64,000 nucleotides of DNA from Congeria kusceri (lineage: Eukaryota > Mollusca > Bivalvia > Myida > Dreissenidae), in the NCBI GenBank assembly GCA_027627225.1, contig CM051024.1, positions 79,425,204 through 79,489,203 of the forward strand, read 5' to 3'. The notes under the pieces were generated by a model that did no database searches, was not told where the DNA came from, and was given only the letters and a program-made list of their open reading frames with translations. Made by a program: the position numbers and the translations under genes. Positions 35,841-47,600 of the stretch are shown here, piece by piece; position 1 is the first letter of the stretch, and each line of letters starts with the position of its first letter.

Positions 35841-36107
35841 AGGGCCGGTATTCACGATGCTCCTAAGGGAAATCTTAACTTAAGTTGTACTTAAGTGAAA
35901 ATTTCAAATTTCAAATTTTCTACTTGAAATCCAATGATTTCTATTTACAAAAGGGTAAAATATTAAACATCTGAGCAATTTTTATTAGTTTAAAACATTT
36001 AAATTTAAAAAGATGTATATATAAAACAGCCAGAGACTTAAGGAATTTGATGAATTTAAGAAATTTACTTAAGTTTTCCCTAAGGAGCTTTGTGAATACG
36101 GGCCCAG
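35841..36107. mobile_element. Short inverted-repeat element (TATTCAC...GTGAATA type)
   Basis: Ends are agggccggtattcacgatgc then tcctaaggga, and tccctaaggagctttgtgaa then tacgggccca, inverted. Nested aacttaagt/acttaagtt pairs extend the palindrome. A partial relative lies at about 54.39-54.44 kb. Confidence 0.8.
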
Positions 36108-36772
36108 GTCCCTTTCAAACATCAAACACCTCATGAATTGTGTATTAAATTATTAACAAATTCGATTACAAACTATTGATCGGATTTCTCCAGTAAAACT
36201 ACAATTGATACTGAAGTACAGAAGTAGATCAGACTGGTTTTCTAAGTTATCAAGCTGACACTGATAAATGTCGATAATTAGAACACTAAATTAACACCAG
36301 TTTAGTAAACACAATTATGTGTCCCGAGTGTTGTACCCAATTCACTGCAACTTCAGTCACAAGATATAACCACTTCTGTATCTCCTAACTTAGCCACCTC
36401 TGGCCAGTAAATATATAAATAAACAATGCAGACCACTGGACATTCTTCATATTAGTTAACATACATCCAAAGTTAACATCGGTGGATGTACTCGACGGCA
36501 TAATAGTGAAAATGAACTATTTAGTAAGTTTTATTTTATTCATGCAATGTTTACTGAGCTATAAAACAAACGAAAATATTTTCTTCATTTTTTTCCGTTC
36601 ACCTAAAATATCATTTATTGTTTTCATCACTTTAACAGATGTTTACATGTTCCATAAATTAAACATATATAACATGCATCAAAATGTCATTATTTTTCTG
36701 ACATTAGTGCATTTTTTTTACACGACATTCCGATTTCGGCCCTGTTGCCTTAAATGTTACACTGCTGGAAAA

Positions 36773-37037
36773 TAGGGCCTAACCAGTCAGGGGTGAGTTG
36801 CTCAAAGCTTTAACCGCCAATTAAGCTATAGCAGCCGTTAATATTTGGAGGAAGCTGTTTATGTTAATTAAAAATAACAATATTAAACTGTTAGTTTATT
36901 CTATATACATTATTATGCTGGAATATTTTTTACAATGTTTCATAAACAAGTTGCTGCTTACATTAATGTTATTTACATCTAAAGTTAACAGGCTGTTAGC
37001 TTCGTTGGCTATTAAAGTTTTGAGCAACTGGGCCCAG
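36773..37037. mobile_element. Short inverted-repeat element (GGGCCCAGTTGCTCAAA type)
   Basis: The left end gagttgctcaaagctttaac and right end ttaaagttttgagcaactgg then gccc are inverted. The inner pair is ttaaccgccaattaagctat / agcttcgttggctattaaag. A second copy lies at 52.49-52.94 kb. Confidence 0.8.
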
Positions 37038-38560
37038 GTTCTCAGTCAGACACTTTGCGGAATGTCTAAGAGTAAAAAAATTGTGACCAGTAGGTAGTTA
37101 AAGATTTGAAAAAGTGAGTTAAAAATGCTTTTCGTGTGTATAAAGAATTCATTTGTGGAGTAGAAAATGTAATGTTTCGCATAAAAATCCTGTTTAAATA
37201 TTTGGAAAGGGTTGACTAAGAATCACGGGATTTGGACATTCAGGTACAGTGGCATACGGTGTCTCTGTTTATTAAATACGCATTAAATAAAAGAAATCTA
37301 ATGTTAAATGTATAATGTTATAACTGTAGCTAAAGCATTTTACTAGCTATAAGTTCATCCTCATAAAATATAAATATCAATCAAATTTGTATTAAGGCAT
37401 ATATAATAAAAATCTAGAGTATTACGAATTTTTTAAAGTACATAAATAAATCGTACAACATTAATATCTATAAATATATTCAATTAATATAGTAAAGTGT
37501 GCTATTATGTTTTCATGTATATTCCACATAAAGATATATGATAATATATACCGGATCTATTAATACATTTTGTATAACGTGACATAATTTACTATTATGT
37601 TTTGTTTGTATTGTTATATTGACGGTGTACATTGTGCAAGTCATAATAAAACAAATGTTCTGTTCTGCTCATACATGTAACACGTGCATGCTTTTAGTAC
37701 CACGACGTAATTAATACGTTTCCGCGACTTATATAATACATCGTGGGAATGACAATCATGCATATGTCACATCTATGCCACGGTATTTAGGTGCTTGAAA
37801 CGATCAATGTAAACTTATAGAAGGCCTACATTGGTTGTAATCGGACATTTACATGTTTACCAAACAATTTTGTACAACAAATAATACAACTTTTTCAGAA
37901 TATTTTACAGTCCAGCAGACACTTTGTTCGACCGAATTACAGTAGGCCTATTGATTTCATTATTCACATTTCAACGCGCTTTAAAATCTGACAGTAATAT
38001 AAATTATGTGGTACGAAGTCTCCAATAACGGTACGATATTGTAGTGGAACGAGGTTGCAGTGGTACGAAGTCTCCAACATCCGTTTACCGAATAACATAA
38101 TTTATCTCCCTTTGTAATTCATTTGCCATGAATGGTAATCAAACCAACCGATCAGGACCAGTTTGTGGAACTTTAAACCAATAATTTTATAATGGATTGC
38201 CAGCTTGTAAGTTACTTTACTGTTAGATGTTAATTTTATCGATTGACGGAATTGAAAGAGTAAAGCTATTGACGAATATAACTTTTGACGTTTTGTGAGA
38301 TTCTGTTATTCAATGAAAACGAAGCAAAACTTATTATTAGATCTAAGTATACGTGTTTCGTCATCACGTTAAAATAATGTAAAGTTGTAAGTCCTTTTTA
38401 TAAAAAGGTAAAATATGTTCACGTTACGCAAACTAGAAGTTAGTTAGCGTTATTGGTGAAGTTCAAAAGACAAAACGTATTATGTTGGAGCTGTTGTTTA
38501 GCTGTTATCAATGTAATCATTGTTTTAAACTGTCCGTGATTATCCATTCTGAGTCTGCAC
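37038..38560. other. No gene seen
   Basis: A+T-rich intergenic DNA. A local direct repeat of ggtacgaagtctccaa lies at about 38010 and 38052. Confidence 0.4.
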
Positions 38561-38564
38561 TAGC

Positions 38565-38935
38565 GGGTAGAGTGGGGGGCGCACCGGGGCGCGCGCCCAC
38601 CCCCACTAAAACTTTTGGACCACACATGTATGGTCATATATAAAACAGTCAAAACTGGAAGTATATGCTAAATTTTTTTCGCTCGCTTCACTTGCTCCAT
38701 TTGGTATAAGATACATATCAAATTCAGTAAAACATGTCTGACCTATATATAAAACGGTCAAAACTGGAAATACATGCTATAAACTTTTTCACTTGCTTCG
38801 CTCACTCCATTTGCTAAAAGATACATATCAAATTCATTAAAACATGGCTGACCTAGCCCGCACCCTACAATTTCTTACGTACGCCTTAGTACGGGCGCAA
38901 ACGTTCATCGAAAACACTTAACTATAGACAATGGG
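38565..38935. repeat. G+C-rich patch plus a 112-bp tandem duplication
   Basis: A ggggcgcaccggggcgcgcg stretch is followed by two copies of tataaaac(a/g)gtcaaaactgg ... cgctcgcttcacttgctcc ... agatacatatcaaattca. It is probably the end of an uncharacterised mobile element. Confidence 0.6.
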
Positions 38936-40116
38936 TATATATACCTTTATTTGTAAATGATAATATCCAGATAATATTGTTGTTTTCATTTTTAAATTCT
39001 TATATATTATATAAAGATGTCACAGTCAGATGCAATACATTGTTGGCACAGGATACCACATAAAAGGCATTTATACTATTTGAATAAATATGAGTTAAAG
39101 TAGATATTCAAGTAACATCAATGACTACTTACGAATTTAAACAGTTTTGTCTCAATAAATAGTTTAGTTCCATAAAATATAAATCGACAAACTTTTTGTT
39201 CATTGCTCCATTAGCAATCACACTAAATTTCATATTGTTTTATTCATTCAAAAAAAAGATATAATGTGATAAAGTAGAGGGGTGTCCACAACGTTGGCAA
39301 CAATTCCTTGCGATTTAATATTTTTCTGGCACCATAAGTTAGCGAAATTGACATAACGTCGACATCACTTGCCGTATTATTTCACAATGCAATCATAGTC
39401 TGTCTGTCCGTTAGTTTGGTTCGATGAAAAAAAACAGTGCTTAGCACATTTGAAGAAAATTCATGAGCATGACTGTGTTATTTAAATGACTTCCACTTCG
39501 AAAAAAGATAATTACACTTCGGTTAATGAATAGTACAAATCTCGATGCGTGTATATTTGAATTTAGTCAGCTCCGGATTTTACATGTTTAAAGATGTTCT
39601 ATTGAATGCCAAATACGTATGTAGTTGACAGGCACATTAAACTGTCAAAACAGGTTCATGACATACAGATGAACCAACATGTTTTTGGAACATAATATGT
39701 TGAAGTATTAATTTATTCAGTGAAACAAAGTGCATTTAATGATGATGATGATGATGATGAAAACGATTTATCATATATCTCTGATACGGATCTGTAGCTG
39801 ATGACTGCAGACATACAGATAAAATAAAGGAGTTATAACTGCACGATCAAAAGTTTACGCCCCCCCCCCCAACCCGAAATCCTGGAACCGCCCTGCAGTC
39901 TACAATAATGTGATTAGCATACTCAGTAGCTCATACTATGTCTGTGTTTTTTATGAATAAAACAAACATCATTTCCAAACAGTTAGGCCTACTGTAGGCC
40001 TATGCCCGTCCACGTAGTAATTACAAATGGTTTAAGTATTTGATATGAATTAATAAATAATAATATGCTAATGAACAAGGACTTTGAGGGTCCATTTTCA
40101 CAAAGGTCCTAGTCAC
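38936..40116. other. Intergenic; (GAT)7 at 39739 and a C run at 39858
   Basis: No exon is seen. The C run followed by aacccgaaatcctggaaccg matches the inverted end of the poly-G element family at 18.72 and 40.12 kb. Confidence 0.45.
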
Positions 40117-40420
40117 AGGCGCGGATACAGGATTTTGGGTTAGAGGGGGGGCCGAAATATTCAGTAACTGCCAACAGACTGTGTTGTTTGTCTCTCTTAC
40201 ATGTTAGGGTATATATCGAAAGATGCAATATCATCACAAAGGAACAATATGATGAAAATACCACAAAACAGGTTTAATAATTGCAATAAATTGATTGAAA
40301 AACACATCATTGGCAACAAATACATAATGTTTTAGTGGTTGTAAGGTATAACGAATCTAATTATGGACAATTTAGAGGGGGCGTACGACGCTTCCGTCCC
40401 AATCTAAATCTGCATATGAA
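40117..40420. mobile_element. Short inverted-repeat element, sister of 18.72 kb
   Basis: It begins aggcgcggatacaggatttt and ends aatctaaatctgcatatg. The middle (ggtttaataattgcaataaa, ttgattgaaaa) is shared with the 18.72-kb copy. Confidence 0.75.
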
Positions 40421-40495
40421 TAAAGTTTTTAATTTACACAAAATTAAATGAACAATTCAAATTAGAACACTGATATTAAATTAACACTCACAAAA

Positions 40496-40622
40496 TCACG
40501 GGAATTAAGCCAAATCGATTGTACTTCAGTTTTTGATTCAAAAACTGAAGTACAATCTCTTTGGCTTAATTCCCGTGATTCATTTTGTTTCATCTTCAAT
40601 GAAGATGAAACAAAATGAATCA
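40496..40622. repeat. Two back-to-back hairpins
   Basis: Hairpin 1 has arms 40496-40534 and 40540-40578 (39 bp, two mismatches, 5-base loop). Hairpin 2 has arms 40576-40598 and 40600-40622 (23 bp, perfect, 1-base loop). They share the trinucleotide tga at 40576-40578. The minus-strand open frame 40462-40830 that crosses them is not considered a gene. Confidence 0.95.
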
Positions 40623-40943
40623 CAAATGCAGTAAAAACAGACATAAGGAATCCCAGGAATTGTACAGACCCCAAGTTAAGCGCGTAGACGTGTAAATTAC
40701 ACACACATAATTGGAAGAGATGCAGGGAAAATAAAAAATTGCATGTACATTGCACACAATTTTTCGGATGTTCGCGTACACAGGTGACTAGAAGAAAGAA
40801 ACAGATAGAAGTCTTGACAAACCTGCCCATCTGCAGTTGATATATTCAGTATTTAGCAGTAAAGTTTTAAAATGTTAAGAATTCTTTCTTGTAACATTAT
40901 TGTATTCAAATGGCTGCATTTTAAAAGGGATTATTATTACATT

Positions 40944-41249
40944 TAGGGAAAGATCTAGGATTAACAAAGGTACAGGGTGCTGCTAAAAAGGAGCAGGGGG
41001 GTGGAAAGCACATCCAGTTTGTAGACATTTTCAAACAATGTGCTAAATCCAGGGTTTTCATGAGTCCAATGCTTCTAATTAAGGTTTTTGAGCATAGTGT
41101 ATTCATTTGTCATTGAATATTTGCACAAATATATTGAATTTCAAAAGATATTCCACATTTCTAAGTTGACCAGCCCAGAGGGGCAGCAGGTGGGAACCAA
41201 AAAGGATCAGGGTGCAGCACCCTGCTATTTTGCTCTAGATCTTTCCCTA
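40944..41249. mobile_element. Short inverted-repeat element (TAGGGAAAGATCTAG), about 305 bp
   Basis: Ends are tagggaaagatctagga and ctagatctttcccta. They are flanked by a 7-base direct repeat ttacatt, a likely target duplication. Subterminal caggagg-type motifs (aaaaaggagcagg / ggtgcagcaccctgct) are shared with copies at 44.91 and 62.90 kb. Confidence 0.85.
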
Positions 41250-41670
41250 TTACATTGTATACTAGTAATACTTTGGACTTCGGATCATATCGTAATTTAT
41301 GTATGTAAATTTACCACACTAATCCTACATCGACAGTACATTTAGTCATTTACCCCCACCAATTCTGAAGTAAGTGTACATTTACTCTCAAATTTTCAGA
41401 AGTAAGCGTACATTTACGCCCAGTATAAATGTTTATCTGGAGCACTGATTGTAGACATAAAGATTTTTAATAATAACATGTATTAGGCTTTTCGATGACC
41501 GTGCGGCCAATGACCAAGTACTTTAAAGTTCACGAATGATATCATATATTATGTGTTCATTTTAATGAAACTGGCTTCAGACTCTCGGATACGCGCTTTT
41601 ATAACTAAGAAAACATTTCAGTGAATACATTTTAATTGATTTAGGGATCAACATAATTAGGAATGGGAAG

Positions 41671-42430
41671 TAAATAGAGGATATTTGTTTGTTTTCGGTG
41701 GGATAACGCGTGATATCATCCCCGGAAGGGAGACAATATTTTGCACGAGCGCTTGCGCAAGTGAAAATATGTAAATTATCTCCCTTTCTGGTGATGATAT
41801 CACGCGTCATCACACTTAAAAAAACACATTTTCTTTTTATTTTATGCTTTATTTACCTTTGTTTTACATTTTTGTTGGAAATATCGTGGGAATCATAACG
41901 TCATAACGTCAAAATAATGACGTCATTTCACAGTTTTAGCCCGGCATCGATGATGGTCCGTTTCATTTACTGTATTAAATTGGGATCCCAAAAAGTAGTC
42001 AGTAACTTAGAGTGATATAGGCATATATCTCACTGATATTTTTCTATATTTCACTACTTAGTATGAAATAAATAGAGGATATTTGTTTGTTTTCGGTGTG
42101 ATAACGCGTGATATCATCACCGGAAAGGGAGACAATCAATATTTTCACGAGCGCTTGCGAGCGCACCGAAAACAAACTAATTTTCTTTTTATTTTATGAT
42201 TTATTAACCTTTGTTTTACATTTTATTGAAAAATATCACGGGAATCATAACGTCATTACATCAAAATAATGACGTCATTTCACAGTTTTGAGCCCGGCAT
42301 CGATGACGGTCTGTTTCATTTACTGTATTAAATCGGGACCCAGAAAAGTATTCCCTCACTGTGAGTGATATAGGGATATATCTCACTGATATTTTTCTAT
42401 ATTTCACTACTTAGCATTAAATAAAATGTC
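41671..42430. repeat. Direct duplication, period 398 bp, with palindromes and CRE sites
   Basis: Two copies start at taaatagaggatatttgttt. Each has gcgtgatatcatc, gacgagcgcttgc-type palindromic centres, and ataatgacgtcatttcacag, a full TGACGTCA. They end in a shared gatatatctcactgatattt. The first copy retains an inverted partner (tctccctttctggtgatgat) that the second has lost. Confidence 0.85.
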
Positions 42431-42945
42431 ATATCAATAGGTATCGATTACATGGTGCGTCACATAACAATATCAAAAGTACTGATGGGAATTATTTCGT
42501 TATGTGTAACATCCCCGAGGAGATCTTAATTATAATTATGATTTTGTTAAAACATTGTTTTTTAAAATATGCTTAAATGGACATACTTGGCTTTTTATTT
42601 TTTTTTCTTATATCCAGCTTGTAATGGGTTATTTGAAAAGCCAACAAAAAAGTAAAACACTATATTTTTCCTATATACCTACCCACACTTAATAAGCATT
42701 GGTTAGCGGGAGGGAAAACAAACAATATTTTATTTTCAGCCCAATCACTCGTTCAGAATACATGTACACCATTACAACATGCATTAGTCTGTTTGCTGTC
42801 AACTGGCCCACAGATCAAGTTACAGTTGGCATATAAACCATACGAGGAAAATACACACTTGACACCTTTGCAATTGATGTTTGAACTTTATACGCTTTAT
42901 GGATACACAGTGTACCCCCAGTATATCAGCTTAAAAGTACAAATG

Positions 42946-43205
42946 TGGCGCGTCGTGGGAAAACCGGACTTAATGCATGTGTGTAAAGTGTCATTCCGGA
43001 TTAGCCTGTGCAGTCTGAACAGGCTAATCCGGGGCGACACTTTTCTCCTAAAGTGGATGTATGTTTAGAAGAGACTTCCTTGAAACATAAAATACCATAA
43101 AAGCAGAAAGTGCCGTCGGGGATTAGCCTGTGCGGACTGCACAGGCTAATCCGGGACGACACTTTATGCACATGCATTAAGTCCGGTTTTCTTACGACGC
43201 ACCTC
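42946..43205. mobile_element. Short inverted-repeat element, family A
   Basis: Ends are ggcgcgtcgtgggaaaaccg and cggttttcttacgacgc. Both internal ggattagcctgtgcagtc-type hairpins are present. Confidence 0.87.
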
Positions 43206-43485
43206 AAATGTATATATAGTGTTTGACTTCAATATCCTTGTAATTATTCATTTGGCTAGATATTCTGTTGCAGTATAAACAGTTATTCATGATATTCTGT
43301 TGCAGTATAAACAGTTATTCAATTTCCAAAAAGTGACACACAGGTTTGCATATTTTATTTCAAATGATTTTGAGTGTTAAGTTAACGGATGCAACACTAT
43401 CATCAGAACAACAACACCAACATGATCATAGACACAACAAATATTAGTTTTGTGTTACATTGTTATGTTAGAATATTTATGCACC

Positions 43486-43800
43486 TATAAATATTTCCAT
43501 CCAGGCGGGGGGAGTGGTGGGCAAACCTAGGAGAATTGACTAATTGTATTTGGGGGGGTCTAATTCTCCACCCTAGAGCCAAGCATTTTTGTCTAAATCC
43601 CCTCAATGGGGGATGCTTAATTTGTGTAGTAGCAAATGGCCCGGTGGCCAATATTACCGGGATCTAAAATCCGAACAAAGTATATTTCCCGGGAGGCGGA
43701 ATCATTTGGCGTGTCAAATTCCCGCCTGTCGGGAGTGGCTTTCAGTATTAAGTCCCGTATATTGCCCGCCGCTCCGTCCCCCTGGGGGGAAATAATGATA
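43486..43800. mobile_element. G/C-rich inverted-repeat element
   Basis: The left end atttccatccaggcgggggg matches the inverse of the right end gtccccctggggggaaataa imperfectly. Open frames across it on both strands are artefacts. Confidence 0.5.
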
Positions 43801-44019
43801 AGTGCATTAGTGCCATACTTGAATTTTTAATTACTTCATTCAGTATTCGGTTGAACCTTATGGTAAAATAACAGTAACAGGTATGTTCCATTCGTCTATT
43901 CTGTAGTCTGCGAGTAAACTCGGAGTATTGTATAACTGTCCTAAATGTAAATGCATCAACTACACTGTATATTTATCAATAACAATAACTAAATCAGAAG
44001 TATTGTATGCTCACATTTG

Positions 44020-44277
44020 AGGCGTGTCATAGGAAATCCGGACTTAATGCATGTGCGTTAAGTGTCATCCCGGATTAGCCTGTGCAGTCAGCACAGGCTA
44101 ATCCGGGGCGACACTTTCCGCTTTTATGGTATGTTCTGTTTCAATGAAGTCTCTTCTAAACATAAATCCTCTAGGCTGAAAGTGCCGTCCTGGATTAGCC
44201 TGTGCGGACTGCACAGACTAATGCGGGATGACACTCTACGCACATGCATTAAGTCCGGTTTTCCCACGCCATGCCAC
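44020..44277. mobile_element. Short inverted-repeat element, family A
   Basis: Ends are aggcgtgtcataggaaatcc and ggttttcccacgcc. It lies in the same orientation about 1.07 kb after the 42.95-kb copy and just upstream of the FRRS1-like gene. Confidence 0.85.
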
Positions 44278-44445
44278 AGTTTGTTTTACACGGACATTTA
44301 TTCACTGATAAGTATATGGACAATTTCTAAAATCAATGTCACAGATTCCAAAATGTACATGTATAGTTAAGACGTTTGATGACATAAAAAAAATACAAAA
44401 ATCTTTCAATAAATGCCTTTAATAAATACGAAATTTTGTTTCCAG

Positions 44446-44626
44446 TTCCTTGTTACCGCCCTCCTGGGGGCCATGATCAGTGACGTCACATGCTACCCCA
44501 CGGGCGCCCCTCTCGTGGCGTGCGAGCAGATGCGGCCCTACCATCCCCCTACAACCACTTCCGGCGAGCCGCCGTTTTCCATAAATATCACTCAGACGTT
44601 TTACAATTCCGGCTCAGAAATTAGAG
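44446..44626 (+). CDS. FRRS1: FRRS1-like exon 1 (signal peptide, Reeler start)
   Basis: The acceptor is tgtttccag and the donor gtgagt. It reads FLVTALLGAMISDVTCYPTG then APLVACEQMRPYHPPTTTSG. Hydrophobic start, then the Reeler-domain lead. If this is the first exon instead, ATG 44413 in the same frame gives MPLINTKFCFQFLVTALLGA, also a usable signal peptide. Confidence 0.85.
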
Positions 44627-47600
44627 GTGAGTTCTGGTCGAGGTTTTCTAAAGGTGAAACGATTACCTGGTCCTTTTTTCTTTGGATCAAAATAATTCAT
44701 TCGGGTTTCAGTACTACTGTATCTGAACCATAGGTTATCATGTTGTGTTTATCTTATTCTGGTCGTTATATATATGTTGCTTAAATGAAATTATGTAACC
44801 TTTATTTTAGGTGTTACACTGGTGTGCTTTAATTGACATTAGATCTTGTCCGATTTCTGACCATTTTAGTGTTCAGCTAACAAATTATGTTTAGATTCAT
44901 TTATGTACATTCGGAAAAGATCTAGGATCAAAAAAGGTACAGGGTGTTGCTAAAAGGGAGCAGGGTGGAAAGCCGAACCATTTTTTTTCCCTTTTTCAAT
45001 ACTTTGCTTAACCCAGGGGTTTTATGTGTCTAATGCTTCTAAGTTAGGCTTTTAAGCATAGTCTATACAATTGTCATTAAATATTTGCAAAAATATGTTA
45101 AATTTTAGAAGATATTCAACATTTCTGTATTGACCAGAACCAGAGGGGCAGCAGGGGGAACCAAAAAGGAGCAGGGTGCAGCACCGTGCTATTTCCTTCT
45201 AGATCTTTCCCTACTGCATAGAACTTAACTAGTTTTAATTCAATTATACCAAAGTGACACTTTACGATTGCTTTTAACTAATCTTTATACAGAAATAAAT
45301 ATCAAAGCGTTAACAAATTCTTGATTGAAATTACATTTGAAATAATGTACTCGAAAAGTATGACTGAACCGTGAACAGAAACTCACGAAAGGAACCGCGA
45401 TGTCCCGTACGTCGGTATACCGTTATCCCTTAATATCAGCACATCTCCAAAACACCACCCCATTGTCTTCGTCGGTCTGAAGAGACTAATTGGTCCGGGA
45501 GGCTGTATAGATCATTTTTAATAAACCACCCGAAATACATGACGCTATAAGCAATTAAAATTTTATAATAACTGAAGTCATGCGCCAGAGCCCAGTTTTG
45601 GCCTTGACCCCATTTTTCACTCCTGAAAGGCCGCATGGGCAGGTCTAGACCTAATGCTGCTGCGGTGCAAAAGGACCTGTAAATTAACTTAGTTTGCGGT
45701 GGCGTAGTGGATATGGTGTCCGCCTAGCGATCGGGAGGTCCCGGTTCGATCCCAACTCTGGGAGCATTTTCAAGATCTCCCCCAAAGCCACCAAGTACTG
45801 GTTCTACCCAGGAAACAAACTTGACTGTCTCAATAAGCCGCAAGCTTTCGATGCAATCGAGCTTAAATAAATAGGTCTAAACTTAACTAAATTCATTTAG
45901 ACCTTCATCAATATTTACAGGTACCATCTACTCACCAACAGGTGTGAAGTTTAGGGGTTTCCTGATTCAAGCACGCCTCCAAGACGCCTCGTCCACGAAC
46001 CCTTACGGCACCTTCAACGTCATTGATAAAAACACTCAGACGCAGTGCGGACAGGTATTTATCACATGCTATACCTTGTATCCCGTGTAATACAACCGTT
46101 ATGAATATTTCAATCTTACACATGTTTAAGATAACATTTTGAGCGTTTTCATTGGATACATATTATTTGACTGACCAATCACATGGCGTTATTTTGGTGA
46201 ACTGACGTCGGCAACATGAAATGACGTCATGTCAATACACAACTTTTAGGATTTATCAACATGTTTTGATAAAATTATACGTTTTTTTCGTTTAAAAAGC
46301 ATGTGATAAAAAAAGATCTGACACTCATTGTCATTTCATACCATATTTTAGCTCGATTATTCGAAGAATAGATGAGCTTTCCTACTACCCCCGGCGTCTT
46401 GTAACTTCAAAACTACACAAGTTATTCACTTGAAACTTGGAATATACCTTTGTCATATTCAAAAGTTTTGTAACTTCAAAACTACATGTTATTCACTTGA
46501 AACTTGTATCTAACCTTTGTCATCAACTCCAGTATCAAGGGCAACATTCCCCATAACTCTGTTTTGTATTTTGACAGATTTATGCCCCTTTTTCACATAG
46601 ATTTTCTGGTTAAAGTAAATATTCAAAAGTTTTGTAACTTCAATACTACAAAAGCTATTCACTTGAAACTTGGAATATGCCTTTGTCATCAACTCCAGTA
46701 TCAGGGTGAACATTCCCCATAACTCTATTTTGGATTTTGATAGAGTTACGTCCCTTTTCCACATAGATTTTCTGTTTAAAGTTTATATTCAAAAGTTTTG
46801 TAACTTCAAAACTACATAAGGTATTCACTTGAAACTTGGAACTGACCTTTATCATCAACTCTAGTACCAGGGGCAACATTACCCATAACTATGTTTTGTA
46901 TTTTGACAGAGTTATGCCCCCTTTTCACTTAGATTTTCAGTTTAAAGTTTATATTCAAAAGTTTGGTAACTTCAAAACTAAATAATTTATTCACTTAAAA
47001 CTTGTATCTAACCTTTGTCATCAACTCCAGTATCAAGGGCAACATTCCGTATAACTCTGTTTTGTATTTTGACCGAGTTATGCCCCTTTTTCACTTAGAT
47101 TTTCTGGTTAAAGTTTATATTCAAAAGTTTTGTTACTTCAAAACTACACAAGTTATTCACTTGAAACTTCGAACGAACCTTTGTCATCAACGCTGGTATC
47201 AGGGGCAACATTACCCATAACTCTGTTTTGTATTTTGACAGAGTTGGCCCACTTTTTACGGAGACTGTGGTAAAGTTTTTGTTCCAAAAATTTATAAACT
47301 ATACAAGGCTTCAATTAAAAATATTGTATGTAAACAAATTCATGCCCCTTTCACTATCCAAAATATGTACCAACTGAAATACTTCGAATAGTCGAGCGCG
47401 CTGTCCGCTGACAGCTCTTGTGATTAAACTCGTCCAGGAAATTCGTTAGTAAGCTCGCCAAAGGCTCGCTTACTAACAAAATTCCTGAACTCATTTAATA
47501 AAATATGGTATTAAATGACAACGCGTGTCAGATCCTATATATCTTGGATAAAAATCATATTTTGTTGACAGCTATTGCTTGCCTTCTTTTCCCATCACTC

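Noticed and set aside
40462..40830. 122-codon minus-strand frame
   Set aside because: It spans the double hairpin and has no family features.
46504..47220. Repeat-like frames on both strands with KILNINFNQKIYVKKGHNS-type text
   Set aside because: Open frames across the 165-bp array; unit length and frame accidents explain them, and the same text recurs at 55.5-56.7 kb.
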